A stretch of 64,000 nucleotides of DNA from JAJDXW01 sp965223775. Its GTDB lineage: Bacteria; Pseudomonadota; Gammaproteobacteria; HK1. The position numbers were made by a program, and so were the translations under genes. Position 1 is the stretch's first letter, and every line of letters begins with the position of its first letter. The stretch spans positions 2,976,001 to 3,040,000 of the forward strand of contig OZ245021.1 of assembly GCA_965223775.1 (NCBI GenBank). The letters run 5' to 3'. The notes beneath the pieces were generated by a model, which was not told the DNA's origin, did not search any database, and saw only the letters and a list, made by a program, of their open reading frames with translations. Positions 8,312 to 16,677 of this stretch are shown here, one piece after another.

Positions 8312-8974
8312 TCATTCGCCTCGAATGACGTCGGCTTCGGGCGGCGGCACGAATCGAAACAACTCGGCGGTCAGGGGCGGATCGTATTCGACGTCGAAGA
8401 AATCGATGCGGGTGGTCTGGCCGAATCCGTCCTCCATCTCGAGCGCGCGGATCTCCTCTCCCTGCAGACCGATCCGAAGCGCGCGGAATGCGGCGTCGGC
8501 GCTGCGGGGAACGAGCTGGATCCAGTCGACGCCGCGGACGGATTCAAGGCCGGCGACCCGGAAGTGCTCACCGGTGCGGCCGCCCGGCCCGGCGAGCAGC
8601 GAAGCGGGAGTACCCTCGAGGGCGACTTCGATCGGCCGCACCGTCACCTGTTCCAGTTCGATGTCGTACCACCACAACTCCCTTCCGTCCGCAACGATGA
8701 TCTGCGGCCCCGGGGCCTCGTAGTCCCATCGGAAGCGGTATGGCCGGTGGAAGGCAACCGTCCCTCGCGACGTCGTGATTCGAAGCCCGTCCTCGTCGAA
8801 CACCGACTGGGTGAACCGTGCTCGAAGGGACTCGGTCGCGGCGAGCCACCCGTCGATCCGCGCGGTCGCGCCGTCGTCGTCGGCCGCGGCCGGCGGCGTC
8901 GCTGCGAGCACCGTCACGAACGCCGCCAGGCCGGCGATCAGGGCCCGAATGCCTGTTCCGGGGAGGGAGAGCAT
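8312..8974 (-). CDS. lolA: Outer-membrane lipoprotein carrier LolA
   Basis: 220 residues. An N-terminal signal peptide (hydrophobic LIAGLAAFVTVLAA, cleavage near PAAA-D) is followed by the single LolA beta-sheet domain, with recognisable RARFTQSVFDEDG, SRGTVAFHRPYRFRWDYEAP and WWYDIELEQVTV. The periplasmic protein ferries lipoproteins from LolCDE to LolB. The start ATG overlaps the ftsK stop (TGATG), so it is translationally coupled. The partner genes lolC and lolD lie at 19.7-21.6 kb in this window. Confidence 0.94.
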   Translation of the reverse strand: MLSLPGTGIRALIAGLAAFVTVLAATPPAAADDDGATARIDGWLAATESLRARFTQSVFDEDGLRITTSRGTVAFHRPYRFRWDYEAPGPQIIVADGRELWWYDIELEQVTVRPIEVALEGTPASLLAGPGGRTGEHFRVAGLESVRGVDWIQLVPRSADAAFRALRIGLQGEEIRALEMEDGFGQTTRIDFFDVEYDPPLTAELFRFVPPPEADVIRGE

Positions 8975-11502
8975 CAGTCCGGTGGAGGCGGTGCCAGGAC
9001 CTCCCGCGATCCGTTCGACTGCACCGGCCCGACCACTCCGGCGGCCTCCATCTGCTCGACCATTCTCGCGGCCCGGTTGTAGCCGATCTTCAACCGGCGC
9101 TGCACTCCCGAGATCGACGCCCGGCCGGATTCGGTGACCATGCGAACCGCGTCGTCGTAGAGCGGGTCCGCCTCCCCGTCTCCAGTGGCGGTCTCTCCGG
9201 CGCCGGAGTCGGCTGGCCACTCCCCGCCCTCGAGCACACCGTCGAAGTACTCCGGCTCCGCGCTCGACTTGAGCTGGTCCACCACGCGGTGCACCTCCTG
9301 ATCGCTGACGAACGCCCCGTGAACCCGGGTCGGCGCCTGCATCCCGGGGGTGAGATGAAGCATGTCGCCATGACCGAGCAACTGCTCCGCCCCGCCTTGA
9401 TCGAGAATGGTTCTCGAATCGACCCGCGACGAGACCTGGAACGCGATCCGGCTGGGAATATTCGCCTTGATGAGGCCGGTGATCACGTCCACCGAAGGTC
9501 GCTGGGTCGCCAGGAGGAGATGGATGCCCGACGCCCGGGCCTTCTGGGCCAGCCGGGCGATGAGCTGCTCGATCTTCTTGCCGCTCACCATCATCAGATC
9601 GGCGAGCTCGTCCACCACCACCACGATGAGTGGCAGCGGCTCGGTCAGCAGTGCATCCTCGCCGTCAACGCCCTCCCCCGGTCGCGCCATCGGATCGCGA
9701 AGCGGCTCGCCGGACTTCACCGCCTCCGTGATCTTGCGGTTGTAGCCGGCAATGTTCCTGACTCCGAGCTCGGACATCAACCGATAGCGGCGCTCCATTT
9801 CCCCGATGCACCAGCGAAAGGCATTGGCCGCATCCTTCATGTCGGTCACCACCGGGGCGAGCAGGTGCGGAATGCCTTCGTATACCGAGAGCTCGAGCAT
9901 TTTCGGGTCGACCATGATGAGCCGGACCTGGTCGGCCGGCGCCTTGTAGAGAATGCTCAGGATCATGGCGTTCAGGGCGACGGACTTCCCGGAACCGGTG
10001 GTTCCCGCGACGAGCAGATGGGGCGTGCGGGCCAGGTCCAGGACCACCGGCTGTCCGGCGATGTCCTTCCCGAGACCGAGGGTGACGGGAGACGGGCTCC
10101 GATCGTAGTCCGCGGAACTCAGGATCTCGCTCAGGTAGACCAGCTCGACCTCTTCGTTCGGAACCTCGAGGCCGATGACGGACTTCCCGGGAATGATCTC
10201 GACGATTCGCACGCTCACCGTGGAGAGCGATCGGGCGAGGTCCTTGGCCAGCGCGGTGACCCGGCTCACCTTCAAGCCCGGCGAAGGCTGCAGCTCGAAG
10301 CGGGTGATGACCGGTCCGGGATGAACGGCCACCACCTCGACGTCGATTCCGAAGTCGCGCAGCTTGACCTCCACCTGCCGGGACATCGTCTCGAGGGCGG
10401 CGGCCGACATCGCGGGCGGCCGCCCGGCGGGCTTGTCGAGCTGGGCGAGTTCCGGCAGCCTGGCGCCCGCCGGCTCGAAGAGAACGGTCTGCCGCTCACG
10501 GGTCGATCGAGGGCTCGGTTCGATCTCGGTCAACACCGGCTCGATGCGCGGCGGACGGTTGCGCCTGGGGTTTCGCCGGGTCTTCGCCGCCACCGTCTGC
10601 ACCCGTTCCCGGCGCGCGTGCGAGACCTCGCGGCGTTCCCGCCGGCGCCCCGACCTGCCGCCTACCGCCGCGAACAAGGACAAGGCAAGGCGTCCCGTCG
10701 TCTCCATCACGGTCAGCCAGGACACCCTCGTGAAGAGCGCCCAGCCCGCGAACAGCAAGCCGAGCATGACTACCGTGGCGCCCAGGAAATTGAAAGCGAC
10801 GAGGAACGCATGGCCGACGACGGCGCCCAGGATGCCCCCCGCCCCGACCCCGTCCGGAAGCGTACCCGCGTCGCCGTAGTGGAGGGTGGCCACCCCGCAT
10901 GCGGCCATGAGCACCATCGCGAATCCGATGCCGCGCGTCATCCAGACGAGGGGGGAGGACGAGCGCTCGCGGTCGAGAAACAGCACGACCCCGACGACCG
11001 CGAGCAGGACCGGAAGGAGCCACGCCACATGGCCGAACAACTGGAGCACGAGATCGGAAATCCACGCACCGACCAGCCCCCCCCGATTGAGAACGTGTTC
11101 CGACCCATTGCGGACCGACCAGCTCGGATCGCCGCGGTGATAGCTCGACATCGCGAGCGCGAGGAAGATCGCCGCCGCCGCAAGCCCGACGAGGGTCGCC
11201 TCCCGCCCTCCTCGGCCGAATGCCTTGGCGAGCAACCGCAATGGCCTCAGTGGAGTGATCAGCGCCAACCGGAAATTGTCGGACTCGAGCCGGGCCGAAA
11301 TTATCCCTTGAATCGGCACCCGGCTCAATCGAAGGGAGCGATCCTCCGTCGGGCCCCGTATCCGTTGCGTTTCCGAAGCGCCAGACCGGGGCGCCCGGAT
11401 CGAATCCTGCCCATGCCGGCGAATGGCCTCCGGCCGTTGTGCCGAGCCGTTGCGCACCGCGTCGTCGAACGCTTGCCGGTATAGAATGTTCCCGTGGAAC
11501 AC
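8974..11502 (-). CDS. ftsK: DNA translocase FtsK
   Basis: 842 residues. Four transmembrane helices (about residues 100-290) anchor it at the septum. A short basic/proline linker follows, then the alpha/beta motor with Walker A AGTTGSGKS near residue 500 and Walker B (LIVVVVDELADLMM). The C-terminal gamma winged helix (DDAVRMVTESGRASISGVQRRLKIGYNRAARMVEQME) reads KOPS. It pumps the terminus region and activates XerCD. The linker is far shorter than in Escherichia coli. The N-terminal ~75 residues are low-complexity and basic, so a TTG near 11271 (LALITPLRPLRLL) may be the true start. Confidence 0.95.
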   Translation of the reverse strand: MFHGNILYRQAFDDAVRNGSAQRPEAIRRHGQDSIRAPRSGASETQRIRGPTEDRSLRLSRVPIQGIISARLESDNFRLALITPLRPLRLLAKAFGRGGREATLVGLAAAAIFLALAMSSYHRGDPSWSVRNGSEHVLNRGGLVGAWISDLVLQLFGHVAWLLPVLLAVVGVVLFLDRERSSSPLVWMTRGIGFAMVLMAACGVATLHYGDAGTLPDGVGAGGILGAVVGHAFLVAFNFLGATVVMLGLLFAGWALFTRVSWLTVMETTGRLALSLFAAVGGRSGRRRERREVSHARRERVQTVAAKTRRNPRRNRPPRIEPVLTEIEPSPRSTRERQTVLFEPAGARLPELAQLDKPAGRPPAMSAAALETMSRQVEVKLRDFGIDVEVVAVHPGPVITRFELQPSPGLKVSRVTALAKDLARSLSTVSVRIVEIIPGKSVIGLEVPNEEVELVYLSEILSSADYDRSPSPVTLGLGKDIAGQPVVLDLARTPHLLVAGTTGSGKSVALNAMILSILYKAPADQVRLIMVDPKMLELSVYEGIPHLLAPVVTDMKDAANAFRWCIGEMERRYRLMSELGVRNIAGYNRKITEAVKSGEPLRDPMARPGEGVDGEDALLTEPLPLIVVVVDELADLMMVSGKKIEQLIARLAQKARASGIHLLLATQRPSVDVITGLIKANIPSRIAFQVSSRVDSRTILDQGGAEQLLGHGDMLHLTPGMQAPTRVHGAFVSDQEVHRVVDQLKSSAEPEYFDGVLEGGEWPADSGAGETATGDGEADPLYDDAVRMVTESGRASISGVQRRLKIGYNRAARMVEQMEAAGVVGPVQSNGSREVLAPPPPD

Positions 11503-11555
11503 TGCGGCCGCCGGTGTCCGAACCTTCGAACTCCGCTTCAGTCGAGCCCTGCGAG

Positions 11556-12515
11556 ATGTCCAGTATCGGCTCCCGGCATTGCCGGCTCCTCATCCTCGGC
11601 TCGGGCCCGGCCGGGTGCACGGCGGCCCTGTACGCGGCCCGCGCGAACCTGAATCCGGTCGTGATCACCGGCCTCGAGATGGGCGGCCAGATGACGACCA
11701 CCACGGACGTCGACAACTGGCCGGGCGACGTGGAGGGGTTGCAGGGACCGGACCTGATGGCCCGCATGCATACCCATACGCAACGGTTCGGCACCGAATC
11801 GATTTTCGATCACATCCACACCGCGGACCTCCTCCAGCGTCCCTTCCGTCTCGTCGGCGACGAGAGCGTCTACACGTGCGATGCGCTCATCGTCGCGACC
11901 GGCGCATCGGCGAAGTATCTCGGCCTCACTTCGGAAGATCGGTTCAAGGGGTCCGGCGTATCGGCCTGTGCGACCTGTGACGGCTTCTTCTTCAAGGACA
12001 AGCCGGTGGCGGTGGTCGGCGGAGGCAATACGGCGGTCGAGGAGGCGCTCTACCTCTCGAACATCGCTTCGACGGTGGACGTCGTCCACCGCCGGGACCG
12101 GTTCCGGGCGGAGAGGATCCTGGCGGACCGGCTCGAGGCGAAGACCCGGGACGCAAACGTTGCGATCCAATGGAACCATGTTGTCGACGAGGTCGTGGGA
12201 GACGACTCCGGAGTGACTGGCCTGCGGATCCGGAGCACCGGGTCCGGAGCGGTCCGCGAGCTCGGTGTCGAGGGCGTGTTCATTGCGATCGGACACACCC
12301 CGAACACGGCCTTGTTCGAAGGGCAGCTCGATATGGAGGGAGGCTACATCCGGGTCCGAAGCGGGCTCGCCGGCAACGCCACCGCGACCAGCATACCGGG
12401 CGTGTTCGCGGCGGGAGACGTGGCCGACTCGGTCTACCGCCAGGCCGTCACCTCGGCCGGAAGCGGCTGCATGGCGGCCCTCGATGCGGAGAAGTACCTC
12501 GAATCCCTCGAGTGA
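11556..12515 (+). CDS. trxB: Thioredoxin reductase
   Basis: 319-residue flavoenzyme that moves electrons from NADPH to thioredoxin. It has an N-terminal FAD site (ILGSGPAGCTAALYAARANL), the redox-active CATC motif (SACATCDGFFF), an NADPH site (VAVVGGGNTAVEEALYLSN) and the C-terminal FAD motif (GVFAAGDVADSVYRQAVTSA). The start ATG gives the usual N-terminus (MSSIGSRHCRLLILG). It is divergent from ftsK with about 50 bp between. The next gene, aat, overlaps its end, giving the trxB-aat-infA order known from enterics, here without cydCD. Confidence 0.96.
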   Translation: MSSIGSRHCRLLILGSGPAGCTAALYAARANLNPVVITGLEMGGQMTTTTDVDNWPGDVEGLQGPDLMARMHTHTQRFGTESIFDHIHTADLLQRPFRLVGDESVYTCDALIVATGASAKYLGLTSEDRFKGSGVSACATCDGFFFKDKPVAVVGGGNTAVEEALYLSNIASTVDVVHRRDRFRAERILADRLEAKTRDANVAIQWNHVVDEVVGDDSGVTGLRIRSTGSGAVRELGVEGVFIAIGHTPNTALFEGQLDMEGGYIRVRSGLAGNATATSIPGVFAAGDVADSVYRQAVTSAGSGCMAALDAEKYLESLE

Positions 12516-13257
12516 CGCCGGCCGTCCGGCACCGGAAGACGGGGACGTCCGGAAGCCCCGGCGGGCGGCCCTCGCCGCTGCGACCTGGTTCATCGATCCG
12601 GATTCGCGGCCGGATGCGTTTCCGGACCCCCGAACCGCCCCCGGAGACCGTCCTCTCGCGGTGGGCGGGGATCTCGGGGTCGAACGCCTGGTCCAGGCCT
12701 ACCGGCGCGGAATATTTCCCTGGTACTCGGGTGGTGGGCCGATCCTGTGGTGGTCGCCCGATCCGCGCACCGTGATCGTGCCTGCCGAGCTGCGGATCTC
12801 CCGGCGCCTGCGCCGCCGCCTGCGGCGGAACGAGTTCCGGACGACCGAGAACGCCGCGTTCGGCGAAGTCGTGGAAGGCTGTGCCGCCCCGAGGCGAGAC
12901 GGTGACCACGGAACCTGGATCACCTCCGAGATGCGCGAGGCGTATCTCGCCCTCCATGCGGCGGGGCACGCCCGCTCGATCGAGTGCTGGCACGAGGGAA
13001 CGCTCGCAGGGGGGATCTACGGGGTGGAGGTGGGTTCGGTCTTCTGCGGAGAGTCCATGTTCTCGCGGGTTTCCGACGCTTCCAAGGTGGCCCTTGCCGT
13101 TCTTTGCGCGAAGGGATACACCCTCATCGACTGCCAAGTGCCGAACGAGCATCTCCTCGGGATGGGAGCGCGTATCATTGCGCGCGGCGAGTTTCTCGCC
13201 ATCCTCGCCCATTGCGCCGGTCCACGGGCTCTTTCGATCGGGACACGGGACGGGTGA
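12484..13257 (+). CDS. aat: Leucyl/phenylalanyl-tRNA-protein transferase
   Basis: 257 residues as drawn. The enzyme adds Leu or Phe to N-terminal Arg/Lys of proteins, marking them for ClpAP in the N-degron route. Conserved blocks are WFIDPDSRPDAFPDP, LAVGGDLGVERLVQAYRRGIFPWY, ILWWSPDPRTVI, GTWITSEMREAYLALHAAGHARSIE and GGIYGVEVGSVFCGESMFSR. There is no ATG, GTG or TTG in frame between the trxB stop and WFIDP. The best start is ATG 12484 inside the trxB end (32-nt overlap), which adds a poorly conserved arm. Identity is certain and the start is not. Confidence 0.95.
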   Translation: MRRSTSNPSSDAGRPAPEDGDVRKPRRAALAAATWFIDPDSRPDAFPDPRTAPGDRPLAVGGDLGVERLVQAYRRGIFPWYSGGGPILWWSPDPRTVIVPAELRISRRLRRRLRRNEFRTTENAAFGEVVEGCAAPRRDGDHGTWITSEMREAYLALHAAGHARSIECWHEGTLAGGIYGVEVGSVFCGESMFSRVSDASKVALAVLCAKGYTLIDCQVPNEHLLGMGARIIARGEFLAILAHCAGPRALSIGTRDG

Positions 13258-13335
13258 GGCGGCCGTCCGGCTTCCTTGCCAAGCGCCGTCTCAGCCCGGA
13301 AAATACCGCCCGGAACCGGAAAACGGGAGTCGCGC

Positions 13336-13554
13336 TTGCCGAAGGAAGACCATATCGAAATGGAAGGCATCGTCGCCGAGACGTTGCCCAACACCATGTT
13401 TCGAGTCGAACTCGAAAACGGACATACCGTCACCGCTCACATCTCGGGGAAAATGCGAAAGAACTACATCCGCATCCTGACCGGTGACAAGGTGACCGTG
13501 CAGCTCACGCCCTACGATCTGACCAAGGGAAGGATCGTCTACCGGGCTCGGTAG
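13336..13554 (+). CDS. infA: Translation initiation factor IF-1
   Basis: 72 residues, the exact size of the Escherichia coli protein: an OB-fold that fills the ribosomal A site during initiation. The sequence (MPKEDHIEMEGIVAETLPNT and GKMRKNYIRILTGDKV onward) is textbook. The start must be TTG (13336), since no ATG gives the family N-terminus. TTG is a weak start codon that could set expression. Its TAG stop lies in the terminal bases of the CTAG-type repeat that follows. Confidence 0.97.
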   Translation: MPKEDHIEMEGIVAETLPNTMFRVELENGHTVTAHISGKMRKNYIRILTGDKVTVQLTPYDLTKGRIVYRAR

Positions 13555-13723
13555 CTCGGAACTCTCACCGGCTTCGCCGCGAGGACGGTGGCGGAGTTGC
13601 GCCGCACGCCACCGCCGCGACCGGCGACGCGGACCGAGCGGTCCGCGCGCCCGCGGCCTTCGGGACGAGCGGCCCACTACCTTGGCGCCGGCGCGACGAG
13701 AGTCGGCGAGATTTCCGGGCTAG
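13552..13723. repeat. CTAG-terminated inverted-repeat element, copy A (short, diverged)
   Basis: A 172-bp element fills the gap between the convergent infA and phosphatase genes. The left end (TAGCTCGGAACTCTCACCGG) and the reverse complement of the right end (CTAGCCCGGAAATCTCGCCG) match each other and the ends of copies B and C. The interior is shorter and diverged. The infA stop TAG and the phosphatase stop (CTA on the plus strand at 13720-13722) are formed by the repeat termini. I do not recognise the family. Confidence 0.7.
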
Positions 13724-14433
13724 CCGCTCGTGAAGACGGATACCGCGCGGCACCAGGCCGGCTCGATCTCGACCATGGTGAGCCGCGCGTTCGGAAACTG
13801 TCTGTACACCGCCCCGGTATCGATGAAACGGACGTTCTCCGCCTCGACGATGCGGGTCGTCGGCGTATGGCCGCAGAGCACCAGATCAATCCCCGACACG
13901 CGCTGGGGCGACCCCGCGGCAACCCGTTCGCGCGACCACAACGCGTGCTCGACGGCGCGTTCATCGTGAGATTCCAGGCGGGACAGGAAGTCGGTCCATG
14001 AATTCGAACGCGGTGCGTCGGCGTGGACCACCCCCACCCTCCCCTGCGAAGCGTCGATTTCGATCGCGATGGGAAGAGCGGCGCACGCCTCGCGAAATGC
14101 CTCGCGCTCGGCGGTCCCGCACTCGAGCCACCAGGCGCCCCCGTTGTGCCGGATCCAGAGATCGCGCGTGGACGGATCGTCGGAATCGAGCAGAAACTGC
14201 TCGTGGTTGCCGCGAACCGCGTGGAACCACGGCTTCGCGAGCCATTCGAGCGCCTCGCGCGAGCGGGGCCCGCGGTCGATCAGATCCCCTACCGAGAAGA
14301 GCCGGTCGCACGTTTCGTCGAGTCGTGCCAGCGCCAGCAGCTCACGCAAGGCCGGGAACATGCCGTGAATGTCCCCGACCACGAAGTCGCGGCCGACCGG
14401 ATTTCGGGCAAAGCGCCGGTACGGCCGGTGCAT
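13720..14433 (-). CDS. Calcineurin-like metallophosphatase (PrpA/ApaH-like)
   Basis: 237 residues with the full PPP-type metal-binding series: GDIHG, GDLIDRGPRS, GNHEQF, VVHADAP and GHTPTT. It most resembles the bacterial Ser/Thr phosphatases of the PrpA/PrpB group, which are close relatives of the diadenosine-tetraphosphatase ApaH. Substrate (phosphoprotein or Ap4A-type nucleotide) cannot be decided here. The ATG at 14433 follows the kdsB stop by 2 bp, so it is the last gene of the comEC-lpxK-kdsB run. Its stop codon comes from the adjacent repeat end. Confidence 0.9.
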   Translation of the reverse strand: MHRPYRRFARNPVGRDFVVGDIHGMFPALRELLALARLDETCDRLFSVGDLIDRGPRSREALEWLAKPWFHAVRGNHEQFLLDSDDPSTRDLWIRHNGGAWWLECGTAEREAFREACAALPIAIEIDASQGRVGVVHADAPRSNSWTDFLSRLESHDERAVEHALWSRERVAAGSPQRVSGIDLVLCGHTPTTRIVEAENVRFIDTGAVYRQFPNARLTMVEIEPAWCRAVSVFTSG

Positions 14434-14435
14434 CG

Positions 14436-15194
14436 TCAATCCCCACCGGCGAGGACGCGGACCCTGGCGAGATCGGCCTCGGTATCGACCCCTGGCCCCG
14501 GCGCCGCCGCCGCCGCGTCCACGTGGATCCTCCCGCCGTGGGCCAGCACCCGGAGCTGCTCGAGCGATTCCATGCTCTCGATCGTGGCGGGCGGGAGCCG
14601 CACGTAGCTGCGCACGTAGCCGGCGCGGTACGCGTAGAGACCAAGGTGGCGGAAATGCTCTCCGGCGCGCCACCCGTCGCGGCGGGGAAAGGCGGCCCGC
14701 CGCCACGGAATGGGGGCCCGGCTGAAGTACACCGCGAATCCGGCGTGGTCACGGACGACCTTGACCACGTTCGGGTCGAACACGTCGTCCACCGATTCGA
14801 TTGACTCGCACAGCGTGGCCATGTCCGCGGCCGGACGGGCGGCGAGGTTGGCGGCCACCTGGCGGATGAGCTCCGGGGGGAGCAGGGGCTCGTCCGCCTG
14901 CACGTTGACGATGACGGTGTCGGGATCGATCGCCAACCGTTCCACGACTTCCGCGATCCGTTCGGTGCCGGAACGGTGGGCGACCGACGTGCGGCACGTC
15001 TCCGCTCCGAGCACCGCATGCGCGACCCGTTCGTCGTCCACCGCCACGATCACACGCTCCGCGCCGCTCTCGCGGGCTCGTTCGTAGACGTGTCGGACCA
15101 TCGGCTTTCCCGCGATGTCGAGCAACACCTTTTCCGGCAGCCGCGTCGAGGCGAGCCGCGCGGGAATGACCACCGTGAAGCGTTCGTTCGTCAT
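14436..15194 (-). CDS. kdsB: CMP-Kdo synthetase
   Basis: 252-residue cytidylyltransferase that activates Kdo for LPS inner-core synthesis in the cytoplasm. It has the N-terminal nucleotide-binding signature (FTVVIPARLASTRLPEKVLL), IAGKPMVRHVYERA, HRSGTERIAEV, NVQADEPLLPP, YFSRAPIPW and GLYAYR, all in the normal order and at normal length. The start ATG overlaps the lpxK stop by ATGA, so it is coupled. The lpxK-kdsB pairing puts lipid A and Kdo supply in one operon, as in many gammaproteobacteria. Confidence 0.97.
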   Translation of the reverse strand: MTNERFTVVIPARLASTRLPEKVLLDIAGKPMVRHVYERARESGAERVIVAVDDERVAHAVLGAETCRTSVAHRSGTERIAEVVERLAIDPDTVIVNVQADEPLLPPELIRQVAANLAARPAADMATLCESIESVDDVFDPNVVKVVRDHAGFAVYFSRAPIPWRRAAFPRRDGWRAGEHFRHLGLYAYRAGYVRSYVRLPPATIESMESLEQLRVLAHGGRIHVDAAAAAPGPGVDTEADLARVRVLAGGD

Positions 15195-16183
15195 GCGGTT
15201 GCGGAGAGTCGGGCGAGCAGGTCCGACTCGAGGGCCGGGTCGACTTCGGCGTCGACCGGCAGGTACCAGTGACGTCCGCCCGCGAATCCGCGGCACTTGA
15301 CCGCATCCTTCTCGGTCATGATCACCGGCCGCTCGTCCTGGAACTCGATGTCTGCGGCCGAGAACGGGTGGTGATCGGGAAACACGCGGGGGATGATTCG
15401 AAGCCCGAGGTCCCGCAGCCGCTCGAAGAAGGAGGCGGGGTTGCCGATCCCGGCCACCGCGTGAACGGGGCACGAGGAAAGCTCTGCCGCATCGATCGTG
15501 ACGGAGTCGTCCGCGGCCAGCCGGAGAATCCTTCCGGTGAGCTCCATTCGATACTCTCCTTCCCGCGCGCGGCCCTTGGTGACCACGAAGTCCACCGATT
15601 CGAGCCGCGAGACCGGTTCGCGCAGCGGGCCGGCGGGAAGACACCAACCGGTGCCGTGGCGCCGCCGGCCGTCCAGCACCGCGATCTCGAGGTCCCGGGC
15701 GAGGCGGTAGTGCTGGAGGCCGTCGTCGGACACCACGAGGTCGCAGTCGGAGCGGCTGAGCAGGGTCCGGGCCGACGCGACACGATCCCGCCCCGCCACG
15801 ACCGGACACCGGCAACGCTTCGCCACCAGCACCGCTTCGTCTCCGACCTCGGCGGGGTCGGATTCCGCGTGCACGCATCGCGGCCAGTCGCGCGCCGTTC
15901 CCCGATAGCCCGAACAGATGACCCCGGGACGGTATCCGTGCTCGCGCAGGCACCGGACCAGCCAGACCACGAGGGGCGTCTTTCCGGTGCCCCCGACCGC
16001 GATGTTGCCGACGACCACGACGGGCACCCCGATTCGGTACGACGCCCGCAGTCCGCGGCGGAAGAGCGCGCGCCGAACATGCACGAACGCCGCGTACGGA
16101 AGGGACAGAAGTGCCAGGCGCCGGCCCCAGGCGCGGCGCCCGTACCACATGTCATCGAGAAGCCGCAAAACGGTTCGTTCCAC
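15191..16183 (-). CDS. lpxK: Tetraacyldisaccharide 4'-kinase
   Basis: 330-residue membrane-associated P-loop kinase that phosphorylates the lipid A disaccharide at the 4' position. It has an N-terminal amphipathic/hydrophobic helix (ALLSLPYAAFVHVRRALF), VVVGNIAVGGTGKTP (Walker A) at about residues 55-69, VICSGYRG, DEAVLVAKRC, DDGLQHYRLARDLEI and FPDHHPFS. The ATG at 16183 gives the typical N-terminus, with M12 as a possible alternative. It lies upstream of kdsB with a 4-nt overlap. Confidence 0.96.
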   Translation of the reverse strand: MERTVLRLLDDMWYGRRAWGRRLALLSLPYAAFVHVRRALFRRGLRASYRIGVPVVVVGNIAVGGTGKTPLVVWLVRCLREHGYRPGVICSGYRGTARDWPRCVHAESDPAEVGDEAVLVAKRCRCPVVAGRDRVASARTLLSRSDCDLVVSDDGLQHYRLARDLEIAVLDGRRRHGTGWCLPAGPLREPVSRLESVDFVVTKGRAREGEYRMELTGRILRLAADDSVTIDAAELSSCPVHAVAGIGNPASFFERLRDLGLRIIPRVFPDHHPFSAADIEFQDERPVIMTEKDAVKCRGFAGGRHWYLPVDAEVDPALESDLLARLSATA

Positions 16184-16241
16184 TTCGTCTCGCGGGACCG
16201 TGAAAGAGACCGTATCCGCGGGAGTTCGCCGCTCCGGCGGG

Positions 16242-16598
16242 CTACGAACCCTCGCTCCGATACGTAGTCAGGGTCCGAATCAACGTCTCGATGCCCCCGA
16301 GGCGATCCTCGATGAAGATGGCGCCGTTCTCAATCCCGAATCTACGGTCTTCGACCCGGATTGCGTGATCCGCGACCCGGGATACGCTCTCTTCCGTCCG
16401 GATCACGCGTTCCCGCATGGCGGACGGAGCCTCGTACGGATAACCGGGCGCGGTGAAGACGAGGGTAGCGATGAGACCCGTACCCCTCTTGAGAAACCGA
16501 ACGTCTCCGGCCAGGGCTGCGTGTACGCGGGCCTCGTCCAGCTCGCGGGAAGTGAGCGGCCGGGCTTCGCGTTTCACGAAGCTCTCCCTGGCCGACAA
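16242..16598 (-). CDS. Hypothetical protein between comEC and lpxK
   Basis: 118 residues with no recognised family. There is one modestly hydrophobic stretch (TGLIATLVFTAPGYPY) in the middle and a charged C-terminal part (RVADHAIRVEDRRFGIE). It sits where exbB/exbD-type genes often sit between comEC and lpxK, 58 bp before lpxK and in the same direction. It is not similar to either. The third codon position is less GC-biased than in its neighbours. It could be a lineage-specific gene or a chance reading frame. Confidence 0.4.
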   Translation of the reverse strand: MSARESFVKREARPLTSRELDEARVHAALAGDVRFLKRGTGLIATLVFTAPGYPYEAPSAMRERVIRTEESVSRVADHAIRVEDRRFGIENGAIFIEDRLGGIETLIRTLTTYRSEGS

Positions 16599-16677
16599 GT
16601 GTAACGGATGCTCGATCTCGCTCGGAGGCGGTCGCCCGCGCGGGACCGAGCCTCGAATCCAGTCGCCCGAGCAGCTC

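Noticed and set aside
8818..11484. Very long plus-strand open frame (888 codons) opposite ftsK
   Set aside because: It is the antisense shadow of ftsK and lolA, with low-complexity Arg/Gly/His/Asp-rich composition. High GC content creates such frames.
11452..11487. Promoter between ftsK and trxB (TTGCGC and TAGAAT)
   Set aside because: The spacer is about 24 bp, too long. A promoter must exist here, but I cannot place it.
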